Below are positions 53,297 to 64,000 of a DNA stretch of 64,000 nucleotides, piece by piece. Numbering within the stretch: position 1 is the first letter of the stretch; every line of letters begins with the position of its first letter. The stretch comes from Cupriavidus alkaliphilus (lineage in GTDB: Bacteria; Pseudomonadota; Gammaproteobacteria; Burkholderiales; Burkholderiaceae), in contig NZ_FMAD01000001.1 of the NCBI RefSeq assembly GCF_900094595.1, forward strand, positions 124,001 through 188,000. The letters run 5' to 3'. The translations under genes and the position numbers were made by a program. The notes under the pieces were generated by a model. The model ran no database searches. It was given only the letters and a program-made list of their open reading frames with translations, and was not told the DNA's origin.

Positions 53297-54378
53297 GCGG
53301 TGCCGCAAAGCGTGTGGTGGTGGGGATGTCCGGCGGAGTCGATTCGTCGGTCACCGCGTGGCTGCTCAAGCAGCAGGGCTACGAGGTCATCGGCCTGTTC
53401 ATGAAGAACTGGGAAGACGATGACGACAGCGAATATTGCTCCACGCGCCAGGACTGGCTCGATGTGGTCTCGGTGGCCGACCTGATCGGCGTCGACGTGG
53501 AGGCGGTCAACTTCGCCGCCGAATACAAGGACCGCGTCTTCGCCGACTTCCTGCGCGAATACTCGGCCGGCCGCACGCCCAACCCGGATGTGCTGTGCAA
53601 TGCCGAGATCAAGTTCAAGGCGTTCCTGGACCATGCCATGTCGCTGGGCGCGGAAACCATCGCCACCGGCCACTATGCGCGCGTGCGCCAGAACGCGGCC
53701 GGCCGCTTCGAGCTGCTCAAGGCGCTGGACCATACCAAGGACCAGAGCTACTTCCTGCACCGGCTGAACCAGGCGCAGCTGTCGCGCACGCTGTTCCCGC
53801 TGGGCGAGATCCCGAAGACGCGCGTGCGCGAGATCGCCGCCGAGATCGGCTTGCCGAACGCGAAGAAAAAGGACTCGACCGGCATCTGCTTTATCGGCGA
53901 GCGTCCGTTCCGCGACTTCCTGAACCGTTACCTGCCCACCAAGCCGGGGCCGATGAAGACGCCCGAGGGCAAGGTGGTCGGCGAGCATATCGGCCTGGCT
54001 TTCTACACGCTGGGGCAGCGCAAGGGCATCGGCCTGGGTGGCAGCCGCGACGGCAACGGCGACGCCTGGTATGTCGCGCGCAAGGACATGGCGAACAATA
54101 CGCTTTACGTGGTGCAGGGCCACGACCATCCGTGGCTGCTGACGCCGGTGCTGACCGCGTCGGACCTGTCCTGGGTGGCCGGCGAGCCGCCCGCCGCCGG
54201 TGCGGCGATGGCGGCCAAGACCCGCTACCGCCAGAGCGATGCCGCCTGCACGGTGCAGGCGGTTGACGCCGGGGCGCTGACGCTGGCGTTTGCCGAGCCG
54301 CAATGGGCGGTCACGCCCGGGCAGTCGGCGGTGCTGTATGACGGGGATGTCTGCCTTGGAGGCGGCATTATCCAGTAA
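53293..54378 (+). CDS. mnmA: tRNA-specific 2-thiouridylase
   Basis: A 361-residue enzyme that thiolates U34 of tRNA-Lys, -Glu and -Gln. GTG at 53293 is translationally coupled to the Nudix gene. The PP-loop [15 protein letters not shown] binds [16 protein letters not shown] holds the nucleophilic Cys and [13 protein letters not shown] the second catalytic Cys. [11 protein letters not shown] and [11 protein letters not shown] are further signatures. It is full length and followed by a terminator. Confidence 0.97.
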   Translation: MSGAAKRVVVGMSGGVDSSVTAWLLKQQGYEVIGLFMKNWEDDDDSEYCSTRQDWLDVVSVADLIGVDVEAVNFAAEYKDRVFADFLREYSAGRTPNPDVLCNAEIKFKAFLDHAMSLGAETIATGHYARVRQNAAGRFELLKALDHTKDQSYFLHRLNQAQLSRTLFPLGEIPKTRVREIAAEIGLPNAKKKDSTGICFIGERPFRDFLNRYLPTKPGPMKTPEGKVVGEHIGLAFYTLGQRKGIGLGGSRDGNGDAWYVARKDMANNTLYVVQGHDHPWLLTPVLTASDLSWVAGEPPAAGAAMAAKTRYRQSDAACTVQAVDAGALTLAFAEPQWAVTPGQSAVLYDGDVCLGGGIIQ

Positions 54379-54408
54379 GCACCCGGCAAAGCCGTGGCAC
54401 AGCCGAAA

Positions 54409-54433
54409 ACACCCGCGCCAGGCGGGTGTGTTT
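54409..54433 (+). terminator. mnmA terminator
   Basis: ACACCCGC / GCGGGTGT stem, then GTTTC. The U tract is short. Confidence 0.55.
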
Positions 54434-54449
54434 CATCCGGGGCTGGGCG

Positions 54450-56797
<2,348 letters not shown>

Positions 56798-56835
56798 AGC
56801 CACTTTTCCAGCTGCCAGGCAGGCGGCGGAAACGG

Positions 56836-56863
56836 AAAGCCATCCCGCGGGATGGCTTTTTTT
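56836..56863 (+). terminator. purB terminator
   Basis: AAAGCCATCCC / GGGATGGCTTT stem (near-palindromic) followed by a T-run. Confidence 0.88.
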
Positions 56864-57080
56864 GCTTTTGAGCGTGCTCTACCTGGCCTTCGGTGCGCGG
56901 TTGTGACGCCTGCGCCAGAATGTCGCTTCAAAGCATTTGAATAACTTAATGAAGGACTGTCCTGCACCGGCGCACATCCGCCCGCAATAATGCGAGAATC
57001 GTCAGCGCACGGGCGGGTGGATCCGGCCGTAGCCTTCCCCAAAATTGTGAAACGCCCCTGCCGCGGGCGAGAGGAATTCG

Positions 57081-57635
57081 ATGCGTTCTACCGCCACTGC
57101 CCCCGCCGGCTACGGTGCCACCGCGATTGCCCTGCACTGGCTGGTGGCGCTGGCCATATTCGCCGCGTTCGCGCTGGGCCTGTACATGACCGGCATTCCG
57201 GGGCTGACGCCGACCAAGCTCAAGCTGTACTCCTGGCACAAGTGGCTGGGCGTGACGATCTTCGCCATCGCCGTGCTGCGCGTGCTGTGGCGCGCCACCC
57301 ACGCCGCGCCGCCGGTCGCGTCCGGCACCCCGGCGTGGCAGGCCAGGGCGGCGGCCGGGGCCCACCATCTGCTGTACCTGCTGATCGTGATCGTACCGAT
57401 CAGCGGCTACCTGTACAGCTCGGCCGCGGGCGTGCCGGTGGTCTACCTGGGCCTGTGGAAGATGCCGGCGCTGATCGAAAAAAGCGATGCGCTGAAGGAA
57501 GTGCTGAAGTTCACCCATGTCTGGCTGAACTACCTGATGGCCGCGGTGGTCGTTGTCCATGCGGCGGCGGCAGTGAAACACCAGTTTGTCGACCGCGACG
57601 GCACGCTGGGCCGGATGCTGCCGTTCCTGCGCTGA
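57081..57635 (+). CDS. Cytochrome b561
   Basis: A 184-residue membrane protein with four helices. IALHWLVALAIFAAFALGLYM and YSWHKWLGVTIFAIAVLRVLW carry His ligands for heme b; HHLLYLLIVIVPISGYLYS and FTHVWLNYLMAAVVVVHAAAA carry further His. GAGAGGAATTCG precedes ATG 57081. Such proteins pass electrons in the membrane, some oxidising superoxide or ubiquinol. Two YceI genes follow, a cluster common in proteobacteria. Confidence 0.93.
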   Translation: MRSTATAPAGYGATAIALHWLVALAIFAAFALGLYMTGIPGLTPTKLKLYSWHKWLGVTIFAIAVLRVLWRATHAAPPVASGTPAWQARAAAGAHHLLYLLIVIVPISGYLYSSAAGVPVVYLGLWKMPALIEKSDALKEVLKFTHVWLNYLMAAVVVVHAAAAVKHQFVDRDGTLGRMLPFLR

Positions 57636-57700
57636 CCCGGCGCGCCAACCATTTTCGTTCCGCGGCGCGCCTGCGCCGTCCCTGACAGGAGTTTTCCCAG

Positions 57701-58282
57701 ATGAAACGTCATTCCCGCCGCGGCTCGGCCACTCTCCGCGCCACCCTGGCCGCCGTGCTGGCCGCCACCGGCATCGCCGCCAACCTGGCCTGGGCCCAGG
57801 TCGACGCCGCCAGGAGCTCGGTCACCGCGGTGGCGCGCCAGATCGGCGTGCCGATGGAGGGCAAGTTCAGGAAGTTCGACGCCAACGTCAGCTTCGACCC
57901 CGCCAAGCTGGCGACATCGACGGCCAAGATCGAGATCGACGTGGCCAGCTTCGAGATCGGCGATGCCGAGACCACCAAGGAAGTGAAGGGCAAGGACTGG
58001 TTCGACGCCGCCAAGTACCCCAAGGCGGTGTTCCAGTCGACCAGCATCAAGAACGGCACGCCGGGCAAGTACGACGTCGCCGGCAAGCTGACCATCAAGG
58101 GCAAGACCGTGGACGTGGTGGTGCCAGCCACCTACCGCCAGGAGGGCGGCGCGCAGGTGTTCGAGGGCGCGCTGCCGATCAAGCGCACCGCGTTCAATAT
58201 CGGCGACGGCGAATGGAAGGACACCTCCGTGGTCGCCGACGATGTCCAGATCAAATTCCGTATCGTGCTGGCCAAGAAGTAA
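57701..58282 (+). CDS. YceI-family periplasmic protein (first copy)
   Basis: A 193-residue protein with a signal peptide ending near AWAQ (residue 32). The YceI fold is a lipocalin-like barrel that binds isoprenoids or quinones: EGKFRKFDANVSFDPAKLA, KYPKAVFQSTSIKNG, YDVAGKLTIKGKTVDVVVP, PIKRTAFNIGDGEW. CAGGAG lies 9 bases before ATG. It lies 65 bases after the cytochrome gene and before a second YceI gene; the trio may be one unit. Confidence 0.93.
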   Translation: MKRHSRRGSATLRATLAAVLAATGIAANLAWAQVDAARSSVTAVARQIGVPMEGKFRKFDANVSFDPAKLATSTAKIEIDVASFEIGDAETTKEVKGKDWFDAAKYPKAVFQSTSIKNGTPGKYDVAGKLTIKGKTVDVVVPATYRQEGGAQVFEGALPIKRTAFNIGDGEWKDTSVVADDVQIKFRIVLAKK

Positions 58283-58356
58283 GGCCGGCATACCTCTGAC
58301 GTACCCAGGACTTACCTGAACCGCTCCATCCCAACCCTGATTTGTCGGGAGACACC

Positions 58357-58947
58357 ATGAAACTGCGTTCCCTCGTTGCCGCCGTCGCGGCCGTTTCCGC
58401 AACCGCCGCCTTCGGCGTGGCTTCGGCCAACACCGTGACGTACAACCTCGATCCGACCCATACCTACCCCAGCTTCGAGGCCGACCACCTGGGCGGCCTG
58501 TCGACCTGGCGCGGCAAGTTCGACAAGTCCAGCGGCGTGGTGACGCTGGACCGGGCCGCCAAGGCGGGCTCGGTCGAGGTCAACATCGACCCGGCTTCGA
58601 TCGATTTCGGCAATGCCAAGCTGAACCAGCATGCCAAGGGCCCGGACATGTTCGACGTGCAGGCCTTCCCCGAGGCCACCTACAAGGGCAAGTTCTCCAA
58701 GTTCAAGGGCGACGTGCCGACCGAGGTCGATGGCGTGCTGACGCTGCGCGGCGTGTCCAAGCCGGTCAAGCTGGAAATCCGCGAATTCAAGTGCATCCAG
58801 CACCCGATGCTCAAGCGCGAAGCCTGCGGCGCCGACGCCGTGGGCCACTTCAACCGGACCGATTTCGGCCTGGACTATGGCGTCAAGATGGGCTTCAAGC
58901 CCGAAGTCAAGCTCGCCATCCAGGTGGAAGGCGTGCGCGCCGACTGA
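58357..58947 (+). CDS. YceI-family periplasmic protein (second copy)
   Basis: A 196-residue protein with signal peptide ending ...AAFGVASA (about residue 24). [57 protein letters not shown] and [16 protein letters not shown] are the YceI blocks. A Cys pair (CIQ..., EACG) near residue 148-160 is absent from the first copy, so the two are diverged paralogues. GGGAGA precedes ATG 58357. A terminator follows. Confidence 0.95.
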   Translation: MKLRSLVAAVAAVSATAAFGVASANTVTYNLDPTHTYPSFEADHLGGLSTWRGKFDKSSGVVTLDRAAKAGSVEVNIDPASIDFGNAKLNQHAKGPDMFDVQAFPEATYKGKFSKFKGDVPTEVDGVLTLRGVSKPVKLEIREFKCIQHPMLKREACGADAVGHFNRTDFGLDYGVKMGFKPEVKLAIQVEGVRAD

Positions 58948-58981
58948 GCGCGCGGTCCGCTGCGGCGGGCAAACTGCTGTC

Positions 58982-59008
58982 AAGGCCGGCCCATGCCGGC
59001 CTTTTTTG
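58982..59008 (+). terminator. Terminator of the cytochrome/YceI unit
   Basis: AAGGCCGGC / GCCGGCCTT stem with loop CCAT, then T-run. Confidence 0.88.
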
Positions 59009-59047
59009 TTGTATTGCACCATGCGGGGGGGCCGCCACGGCACTTTG

Positions 59048-59077
59048 TTGTGCGAGTTGCGACGGGCACAGTACAAT
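59048..59077 (+). promoter_or_regulatory. Promoter of the phc operon
   Basis: TTGTGC at 59048-59053, 18-base spacer and TACAAT at 59072-59077, giving a leader of about 210 bases to phcB. It lies right after the terminator of the previous unit. Confidence 0.55.
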
Positions 59078-59296
59078 GGCCCGCGGCAATCCACCTTGAT
59101 CCGGGGTATTGCGACTCCTGCCACGGCGGGGGGCAGCCATGCCCGCAACTGGCCAGAGCGCATCACTATGAGCATTCGCTGCATGTCCCGATACCGGTAG
59201 CCTTCCCGCGACCCCCTCGCCCCTCATGCTGTACCCGGCCGTTCTGCCCTGGCTGTATGGCCCGCAGCGTTTCCCGGTTTTCCCTGGCGCTATACC

Positions 59297-60688
59297 GTGT
59301 ACTCCAAAACGCAAATCGATCCGGTAGTTAGTTTCCGCAACTCGCAGGGCGAGCAGGTGCGGGGCACGATCATCAATCTCCAGAGAAAGTCTCTGGTGAT
59401 GGAAATCTACAACCCGTATTCGATCGTGCAGGTCAGCGAGGTGCTGAGCGAGCTCAGCGTCCGCATGGGCGCCAAGAATGCCTATCTCGGCAAGGCCGTG
59501 GTGATGAGCCTGGTCAACACCGGCCTGACCGCGGTGGTGTCGCTGACGCTGATCGACGAGTGGCGCGAGCTGTCCGATCTCAACAACGAGCCCAAGTCGG
59601 TCGCGCGCGAAGCCGAGCTGTTCGTGCAGGATTGGGACACGCGCTTCAACATCCGGCGCGACTACCAGATCGTGGTCAACGAGATGCGCGCCTTCCTGTC
59701 CGAAGTGTCGCGCTGGGTCGAACAGGTCGACCTGACCGAGTCGCTGCCCAAGACCGAAGGCAAGCTGCGCCAGGACGTCTTCTACGAGCTGGCCACGCCG
59801 ATCATGGCCAAGACCAAGACCTACCTGGACTGGCTCGAGGGCGAGGCCCAGCGCGTGGACGCCGAAATTGCCCCGGTGCACCGCACCTACGCGCAGTCGG
59901 CGCTGCATCCGTTGCTGCTGCGCGCGCCGTTCGTCTATCGCACCTTCACCAAGCCGCTCGGCTATGCCGGCGACTACGAAATGGTGAACCAGATCCTGGG
60001 CGATCCGCAGCAAGGCCCGACCACCTACTTCCAGATCGTCAATACCGCCTTCCTGAAGGCGGCGGTGGCGACCGCGCACCGCAACCGCATCGACCTGCTG
60101 ATCGATTTCCTCACGCGCCAGGCCGAACGCGCGCGCGCCGCCGGCCGGCCGTTCCGTGTGCTCAATGTCGGTTGCGGCCCGGCCTTCGAAATCCAGCGCT
60201 TCGTGCGCGAATACCCGAACCCGGAGCTGTTGTCGTTCCAGCTGGTCGATTTCAGCGAAGAGACGCTGGAATACACGCGCAAGTCGATCGAGCACTCGGC
60301 CAACAGCGCCGGCCACAAGTTTGCCGTCGAGATGGTGCACCAGTCGGTGCACGAACTGCTCAAGCGTCGCATCTCCCCGGACGATGCCGCCGCACGCGAG
60401 TTCGACGCGGTCTACTGCGCCGGCCTGTTCGACTACCTGTCGGACAAGGTCTGCGCCCGGCTGCTGTCGTACTTCGCCTCGCGCTCGCGCTCCGGCGGCC
60501 AGATCCTGGTGACCAACGTCCACGCCGACAATCCGGAGAAATTCGGCATGGAGCACCTGCTCGAGTGGTACCTGATCTACCGCGACGATGCCGGCATGGC
60601 GCAACTGCTGCCCGAGCACTCGCATTCGCACCGCGTCTACGTCGACAGCACCGGGGTCAACGTGTTCGCGGAAGCCACCATTGACTGA
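59297..60688 (+). CDS. phcB: PhcB-type SAM-dependent methyltransferase (cell-density signal synthase)
   Basis: A 463-residue protein with a GTG start. Residues 10-80 (VSFRNSQGEQVRGTIINLQR..., MEIYNPYSIVQVSEVLSEL) look like a PilZ-like barrel. A helical middle follows, then a class I methyltransferase domain with VLNVGCGPAFEIQRF at 288-302 and FDAVYCAGLFDYLSDKVCAR. In Ralstonia solanacearum PhcB methylates 3-hydroxy fatty acids to the volatile signal 3-OH MAME/PAME. That gene is followed by phcS, phcR and phcQ, the same order as here. The call rests on order and domains. The signal made here is unknown. Confidence 0.85.
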   Translation: MYSKTQIDPVVSFRNSQGEQVRGTIINLQRKSLVMEIYNPYSIVQVSEVLSELSVRMGAKNAYLGKAVVMSLVNTGLTAVVSLTLIDEWRELSDLNNEPKSVAREAELFVQDWDTRFNIRRDYQIVVNEMRAFLSEVSRWVEQVDLTESLPKTEGKLRQDVFYELATPIMAKTKTYLDWLEGEAQRVDAEIAPVHRTYAQSALHPLLLRAPFVYRTFTKPLGYAGDYEMVNQILGDPQQGPTTYFQIVNTAFLKAAVATAHRNRIDLLIDFLTRQAERARAAGRPFRVLNVGCGPAFEIQRFVREYPNPELLSFQLVDFSEETLEYTRKSIEHSANSAGHKFAVEMVHQSVHELLKRRISPDDAAAREFDAVYCAGLFDYLSDKVCARLLSYFASRSRSGGQILVTNVHADNPEKFGMEHLLEWYLIYRDDAGMAQLLPEHSHSHRVYVDSTGVNVFAEATID

Positions 60689-60710
60689 GGCTGTCCTAGC
60701 GGGCCACGCC

Positions 60711-62042
60711 ATGAGCACCAACCAACTCTACGCCGGCTACCAGTCCGAACTGGTCGACTTTCGCCTGGCCTTCAGCCGCGGCGGCGCCTATACCGCGATC
60801 GTGCTGGTCCTGCTGGGCGTGGGCCTCGACTACGGACAGTATCCGCAGCAGCAGTTTGCCTTTGCGGTGGCACGCGTGCTGGTGTCGCTGCTGATCGCCG
60901 CGGTCGTGGTGGTCCTGTACAGCGCCGCCGGACGCCGCTTCGCGCCCTGGTTGACGCTGACCTGGCTGCTGCTGCCGCAGATCATGATTGCCTGGATGAT
61001 CTCGCAGACCGAAGGCGTGCATTCGCCTTATTACGTGGGACTGAACCTGGCCATTTTTGCTTCCGGCATCGCGCTGCCGTTCGGCCTGTGGCAGAACGTG
61101 GTGTTCGGCCTGCTTTCATACCTGCTGTATGTGTTCGCCTGCCTGCTTCACCCCGGCGGCATCGAGCCGCTCGGCACCTTTATCGTCAATTCGCTGTTCC
61201 TGCTGTTTGCCGCCGCGGCCAGCGCCGTCTACACCTATTTCAACGAGCGTGCGCGCTTCATGCTGTTCCGCCTCAAGGCCGAGGTGGCCGAGAAGAACGC
61301 CGAACTCGAGGTCATCAACCGCAAGCTGGTCGACATCAAGGGCCAGATGCTGCAGCAGGAAAAAATGGCCGCGATCGGTACGTTGGCCGCTGGTCTGCTG
61401 CACGAGGTCAACAATCCGGTGAACTTCTGCCTGATGGCGATCGAGGTGGCGATGGAAGAGCCCCAGGCCAAGGAGAGCGAGTCGCTGACCGAATGCCTGG
61501 TGGATGCCAAGCAGGGGATGCAGCGCATCCAGCATATCGTTTCCGACCTGAAGACCTTCGCCTACCGCAAGCCGGGCGCGGAGGTGGAAGGCACGCCGTT
61601 CATGTTCGAAAAGGCGCTGGATTCGTCGATCCGCCTGACCGCGCATGAGCTGCGCGGCGTCAAGGTAACGCGCGAGTTGCCCGCCGACACGCTGGTGCTG
61701 GGCGACGAGGCCGCCATCATCGGCGTGCTGATCAACCTGTTTTCCAACGCGGCGCTGGCCATGCGCAAGGCCGGCACCACCGCGCCCGCGATCCATACCA
61801 CGGTGCGCTGGTCCGAAGGCCGCTTGCACGTGACCGTGCGCGACAACGGCCCCGGCATCGCACCGGAACACCTGGCGCGGGTGTTCGAACCCTTCTTCAC
61901 CACGCGTGAAGTGGGACAGGGCCTGGGCCTGGGACTGTCGATCAGCTATGCCGTGATCGAGCGCCACGGCGGCCAGCTGTTTGCCGAAAGCGAACTGGGC
62001 CAGTGGGCCGCGTTCAGCTTCGACCTGCCTCGCGCGGAGTAA
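60711..62042 (+). CDS. phcS: PhcS-type membrane sensor histidine kinase
   Basis: A 443-residue sensor. About six membrane helices lie in residues 20-185 (YTAIVLVLLGVGLDYG, LVSLLIAAVVVVLYS, IALPFGLWQNVVFGLLSYLL), the topology of the CqsS/LqsS/PhcS group of lipid-like signal receptors. A coiled segment leads to the H-box LLHEVNNPVN with His231. The ATPase half has LINLFSNAALAM, DNGPGIAPEHL and GQGLGLGLS. In Ralstonia it senses the PhcB product and passes phosphate to PhcR. ATG 60711 is 22 bases after phcB. Confidence 0.87.
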   Translation: MSTNQLYAGYQSELVDFRLAFSRGGAYTAIVLVLLGVGLDYGQYPQQQFAFAVARVLVSLLIAAVVVVLYSAAGRRFAPWLTLTWLLLPQIMIAWMISQTEGVHSPYYVGLNLAIFASGIALPFGLWQNVVFGLLSYLLYVFACLLHPGGIEPLGTFIVNSLFLLFAAAASAVYTYFNERARFMLFRLKAEVAEKNAELEVINRKLVDIKGQMLQQEKMAAIGTLAAGLLHEVNNPVNFCLMAIEVAMEEPQAKESESLTECLVDAKQGMQRIQHIVSDLKTFAYRKPGAEVEGTPFMFEKALDSSIRLTAHELRGVKVTRELPADTLVLGDEAAIIGVLINLFSNAALAMRKAGTTAPAIHTTVRWSEGRLHVTVRDNGPGIAPEHLARVFEPFFTTREVGQGLGLGLSISYAVIERHGGQLFAESELGQWAAFSFDLPRAE

Positions 62043-62047
62043 GTCGC

Positions 62048-63187
62048 ATGAGCGAAGCCCAGCAAGCGCGGCCAAACGTCGTCCTCTATGTCGATGACGA
62101 GGACATGGCGCGCAAGTACTTTGCGCGTGCGGTCGGCAGCGAGTACGAGGTCCTGCTTGCCGCCGGCGCCGACGAGGCGATGGCGACGCTGCGCGCCGAG
62201 GGCGGGCGCATCGCGATCCTGGTCACCGATTTCCGCATGCCCGGCCGCGATGGCGGCGACCTGCTGCGCGAGGTTGCGCAGGCCTATCCGCAGATCGTGC
62301 GCATCCTGGTGACGGCCTACGCCGACAAGGACATGCTGTTGCGGACCGTCAACAGCGGCGAAGTCTTCCGCATCCTGGAAAAGCCGCTGAGTGTCAGCGA
62401 CGTGCGCCAGGTCCTGAACCTGGCCGGCGAGCGCCACCTGGAGCGCGCGTTGCGCCAGCACCGCCTGATGGCGATCGACGAAACCCTGGCCTTCCTGGCG
62501 CATGAACTGAACACGCCGCTGGCCGCCATTGCCAACTTCGCGCGCGGCATCGAAAGCCGCGTCCAGGCCGACTACAGCGAGCAGCGGCAAGGCGAGATCG
62601 GGCAGGCCGCGGGCGCCATGTACGACAACGCCCAGTATTGCCTGGCGGTGCTGTCGTCTTTCCTGGAGTCGGTGCGCAACAGCGCGGGAGTCAGCAAGAC
62701 GCCGGCGGCCGACGCCGGCACCGAGGTCAGCGCGGGTGCGCTGGTGGCGTCGCTGCTGGATACGTATCCGTTCACCGGCGGGCAGCGCCAGTGGGTCGAC
62801 GTCGACATGCAGGGCGATTTCCCGGTGCATACGCTGCCCAACTGCGTCGCGCTGGTGCTGTCTTCGGTCATGAGCAACGCGCTGCGCGCGCTGGCGGGCG
62901 TGGACCAGCCGTCCCTGCGCTTCGTGGTGACAGCCCAGCCCAACCAGGAAATCCGCATCTGCGACAACGGCCCGGGCATCCCGCCAGAGGTGATGGGGCG
63001 CCTGCTGGTCGATCCGGTCACGACCCACGCCAGCGCCGGCGGCAGTGGCCTCGGGATGATTTTCTGCAACCGCGTCATGCAGTCCTTCGGCGGAGGTGTC
63101 CGGATCGCCTCCGCGCCCGGAGCCGGGACCACAGTGACGCTGGACTTTCCAAATATCAAGAATCGAATGATTAGGAGTGACCGATGA
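62048..63187 (+). CDS. phcR: PhcR-type receiver/histidine-kinase hybrid regulator
   Basis: A 379-residue protein: a receiver at 8-125 with DDEDM, acceptor Asp61 in LVTDFRMPGRDG and Lys in ILEKPLS; then a kinase module with His152 in FLAHELNTPLAAIAN; and an ATPase part with VMSNALRALAG, DNGPGIPPEVMG and GGSGLGMIFCN. It has no DNA-binding output, which is typical of PhcR. In Ralstonia it transmits the PhcS signal to relieve or impose control on PhcA. It starts 5 bases after phcS, and its TGA overlaps phcQ. Confidence 0.87.
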   Translation: MSEAQQARPNVVLYVDDEDMARKYFARAVGSEYEVLLAAGADEAMATLRAEGGRIAILVTDFRMPGRDGGDLLREVAQAYPQIVRILVTAYADKDMLLRTVNSGEVFRILEKPLSVSDVRQVLNLAGERHLERALRQHRLMAIDETLAFLAHELNTPLAAIANFARGIESRVQADYSEQRQGEIGQAAGAMYDNAQYCLAVLSSFLESVRNSAGVSKTPAADAGTEVSAGALVASLLDTYPFTGGQRQWVDVDMQGDFPVHTLPNCVALVLSSVMSNALRALAGVDQPSLRFVVTAQPNQEIRICDNGPGIPPEVMGRLLVDPVTTHASAGGSGLGMIFCNRVMQSFGGGVRIASAPGAGTTVTLDFPNIKNRMIRSDR

Positions 63188-64000
63188 GCGAACCGATTGC
63201 CACCCAGGCACCACCCCCGGCGATTCTGTTCGTCGATGACGAGGCCACCGCCGTCAAATATTTCCAGCGCGCGATCGGTGCGCTGGCGCCGGTGGTGACT
63301 GGCGGCTCGGTGGAGGAGGGCAAGACGCTGCTGGACGCTCACGCCGACAGCCTGGCCGTGCTGGTCTCGGACCAGCGCATGCCGGGCGAGTACGGCAACG
63401 AATTGCTGCGCTATGCACGCGAACGCTACCCGCATATCGTGCGCATCCTGACCACCGCGTATTCGGAACTCGACCAGACCGTCGAGGCGGTGAACCAGGG
63501 GCAGATCCACCGCTATATCAAGAAGCCGTGGGACATCACCGCGCTGCGCATGGAGCTCAAGCAGGCGCTGGAAATGTCCGGCCTGCGCAAGGAGCGCGAC
63601 CAGCTGGTGCGCGAGAAGCTGGCGGTGCTGCAGACCCAGACCGTGGCGACCCGCATCGGCATGCTGCACGCGCTGTGCGCGAGCCTGATCGGCCCCGGCC
63701 ATTTCCAGCCGGTGGATACCTACCTCGCCGCGGTCGACCTGGTCGGGGCCCGTAACGCTGATCCGGACTGGCAGCGCATGGACTATGCCGACCTGGTGCG
63801 CGCCGAAGCCGAGCGCAGCGGCAGTTTCGGCCATGCCGTCGGCACCCGCCTGGCCGGGCTGCGCAGCGCCAATGCAGGCAAGGGCGCCGCCGATGCCGCC
63901 GCCGTGATTGCCGACGCGCTTGGCAGCGAGGTGGTGCGCCGCGACGGCGATACGGTGGTGTGGACCCAGCCGGCCGCGCTGGCCGAGTTCCTGTCCCAGC
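63184..64000 (+). CDS. phcQ: PhcQ-type response regulator, cut by window end
   Basis: The frame starts at ATG 63184 with an ATGA overlap of phcR and is open to the window end (272 residues read, no stop). A receiver runs from about 13 to 130: FVDDEATAVKYF, acceptor Asp63 in VLVSDQRMPGEYG, TTAYSE, and Lys in YIKKPWD. A helical segment (LKQALEMSGLRKERDQLVRE) follows, then a domain not recognised. Order phcB-phcS-phcR-phcQ is that of Ralstonia. In Ralstonia PhcQ contributes to signal-dependent control of PhcA. Confidence 0.82.
   Translation, partial: MSEPIATQAPPPAILFVDDEATAVKYFQRAIGALAPVVTGGSVEEGKTLLDAHADSLAVLVSDQRMPGEYGNELLRYARERYPHIVRILTTAYSELDQTVEAVNQGQIHRYIKKPWDITALRMELKQALEMSGLRKERDQLVREKLAVLQTQTVATRIGMLHALCASLIGPGHFQPVDTYLAAVDLVGARNADPDWQRMDYADLVRAEAERSGSFGHAVGTRLAGLRSANAGKGAADAAAVIADALGSEVVRRDGDTVVWTQPAALAEFLSQ

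Overview
The window is a GC-rich beta-proteobacterial chromosome segment from the Burkholderiaceae, most like Cupriavidus (the former Ralstonia eutropha group). The evidence is the very high G+C at third codon positions, a lysine/alanine-repeat histone H1-like gene, the PhcA and PhcBSRQ genes known from Ralstonia and Cupriavidus, a PrmA-AccC-AccB-AroQ block, and a tkt-gapA-phcA order. The species cannot be fixed from sequence alone. No rRNA, tRNA, insertion sequence, prophage or CRISPR array was recognised; nearly all of it is core genome.

Layout. 1-3.5 kb: the end of a TonB-dependent receptor, a DUF2147 protein, a 1.5-kb gene-free stretch that ends in a long leader, the histone H1-like gene and a glycine-zipper lipoprotein. 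3.6-11.9 kb (minus strand): PfkB-type nucleoside kinase, tpx, a DUF3426 protein, prmA, accC, accB, aroQ, a TlpA-like thioredoxin and a degenerate nucleotidyltransferase-like protein. 12-20.6 kb (plus): mpl, a YqiA-like hydrolase, ubiC, fabG-like, an RNB-family exoribonuclease, tonB, aroE, mtgA. 20.6-26.3 kb: corA with a long leader, a DMT transporter, pyrF, pncC, pgpA, thiL. 26.7-37.1 kb: maeB, a barnase/barstar-type pair, a YidB-like gene, rsmE, a VOC protein, tkt, gapA, phcA. 37.2-47.7 kb: fur, bamE, dapB, leuS, lptE, holA, proA, hemJ, a DsbA-like isomerase, an RlmL-like methyltransferase. 47.7-58.9 kb: a stand-alone response regulator, pntB-pntA2-panD-pntA1, a Nudix hydrolase and mnmA, a GST, purB, cytochrome b561 and two YceI genes. 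59-64 kb: phcB, phcS, phcR and the start of phcQ, cut by the window end.

How the genes work together. Envelope and lipid supply dominate: accB/accC (malonyl-CoA), the fabG-like reductase, pgpA (phospholipid), mpl and mtgA (murein), bamE and lptE (outer membrane assembly), tonB. Central carbon and redox genes (tkt, gapA, maeB, pntAB) sit near amino-acid and cofactor genes (aroQ, aroE, dapB, proA, panD, thiL, ubiC, hemJ). The most distinctive system is the Phc cell-density circuit: a fatty-acid-signal methyltransferase (PhcB), a sensor kinase (PhcS) and two response regulators (PhcR, PhcQ) that in Ralstonia control the LysR regulator PhcA, whose gene is also present about 23 kb away.

Limits. 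Calls rest on reading the translated sequence and motifs. No database search, folding or alignment was run. Promoters and terminators were found by eye.
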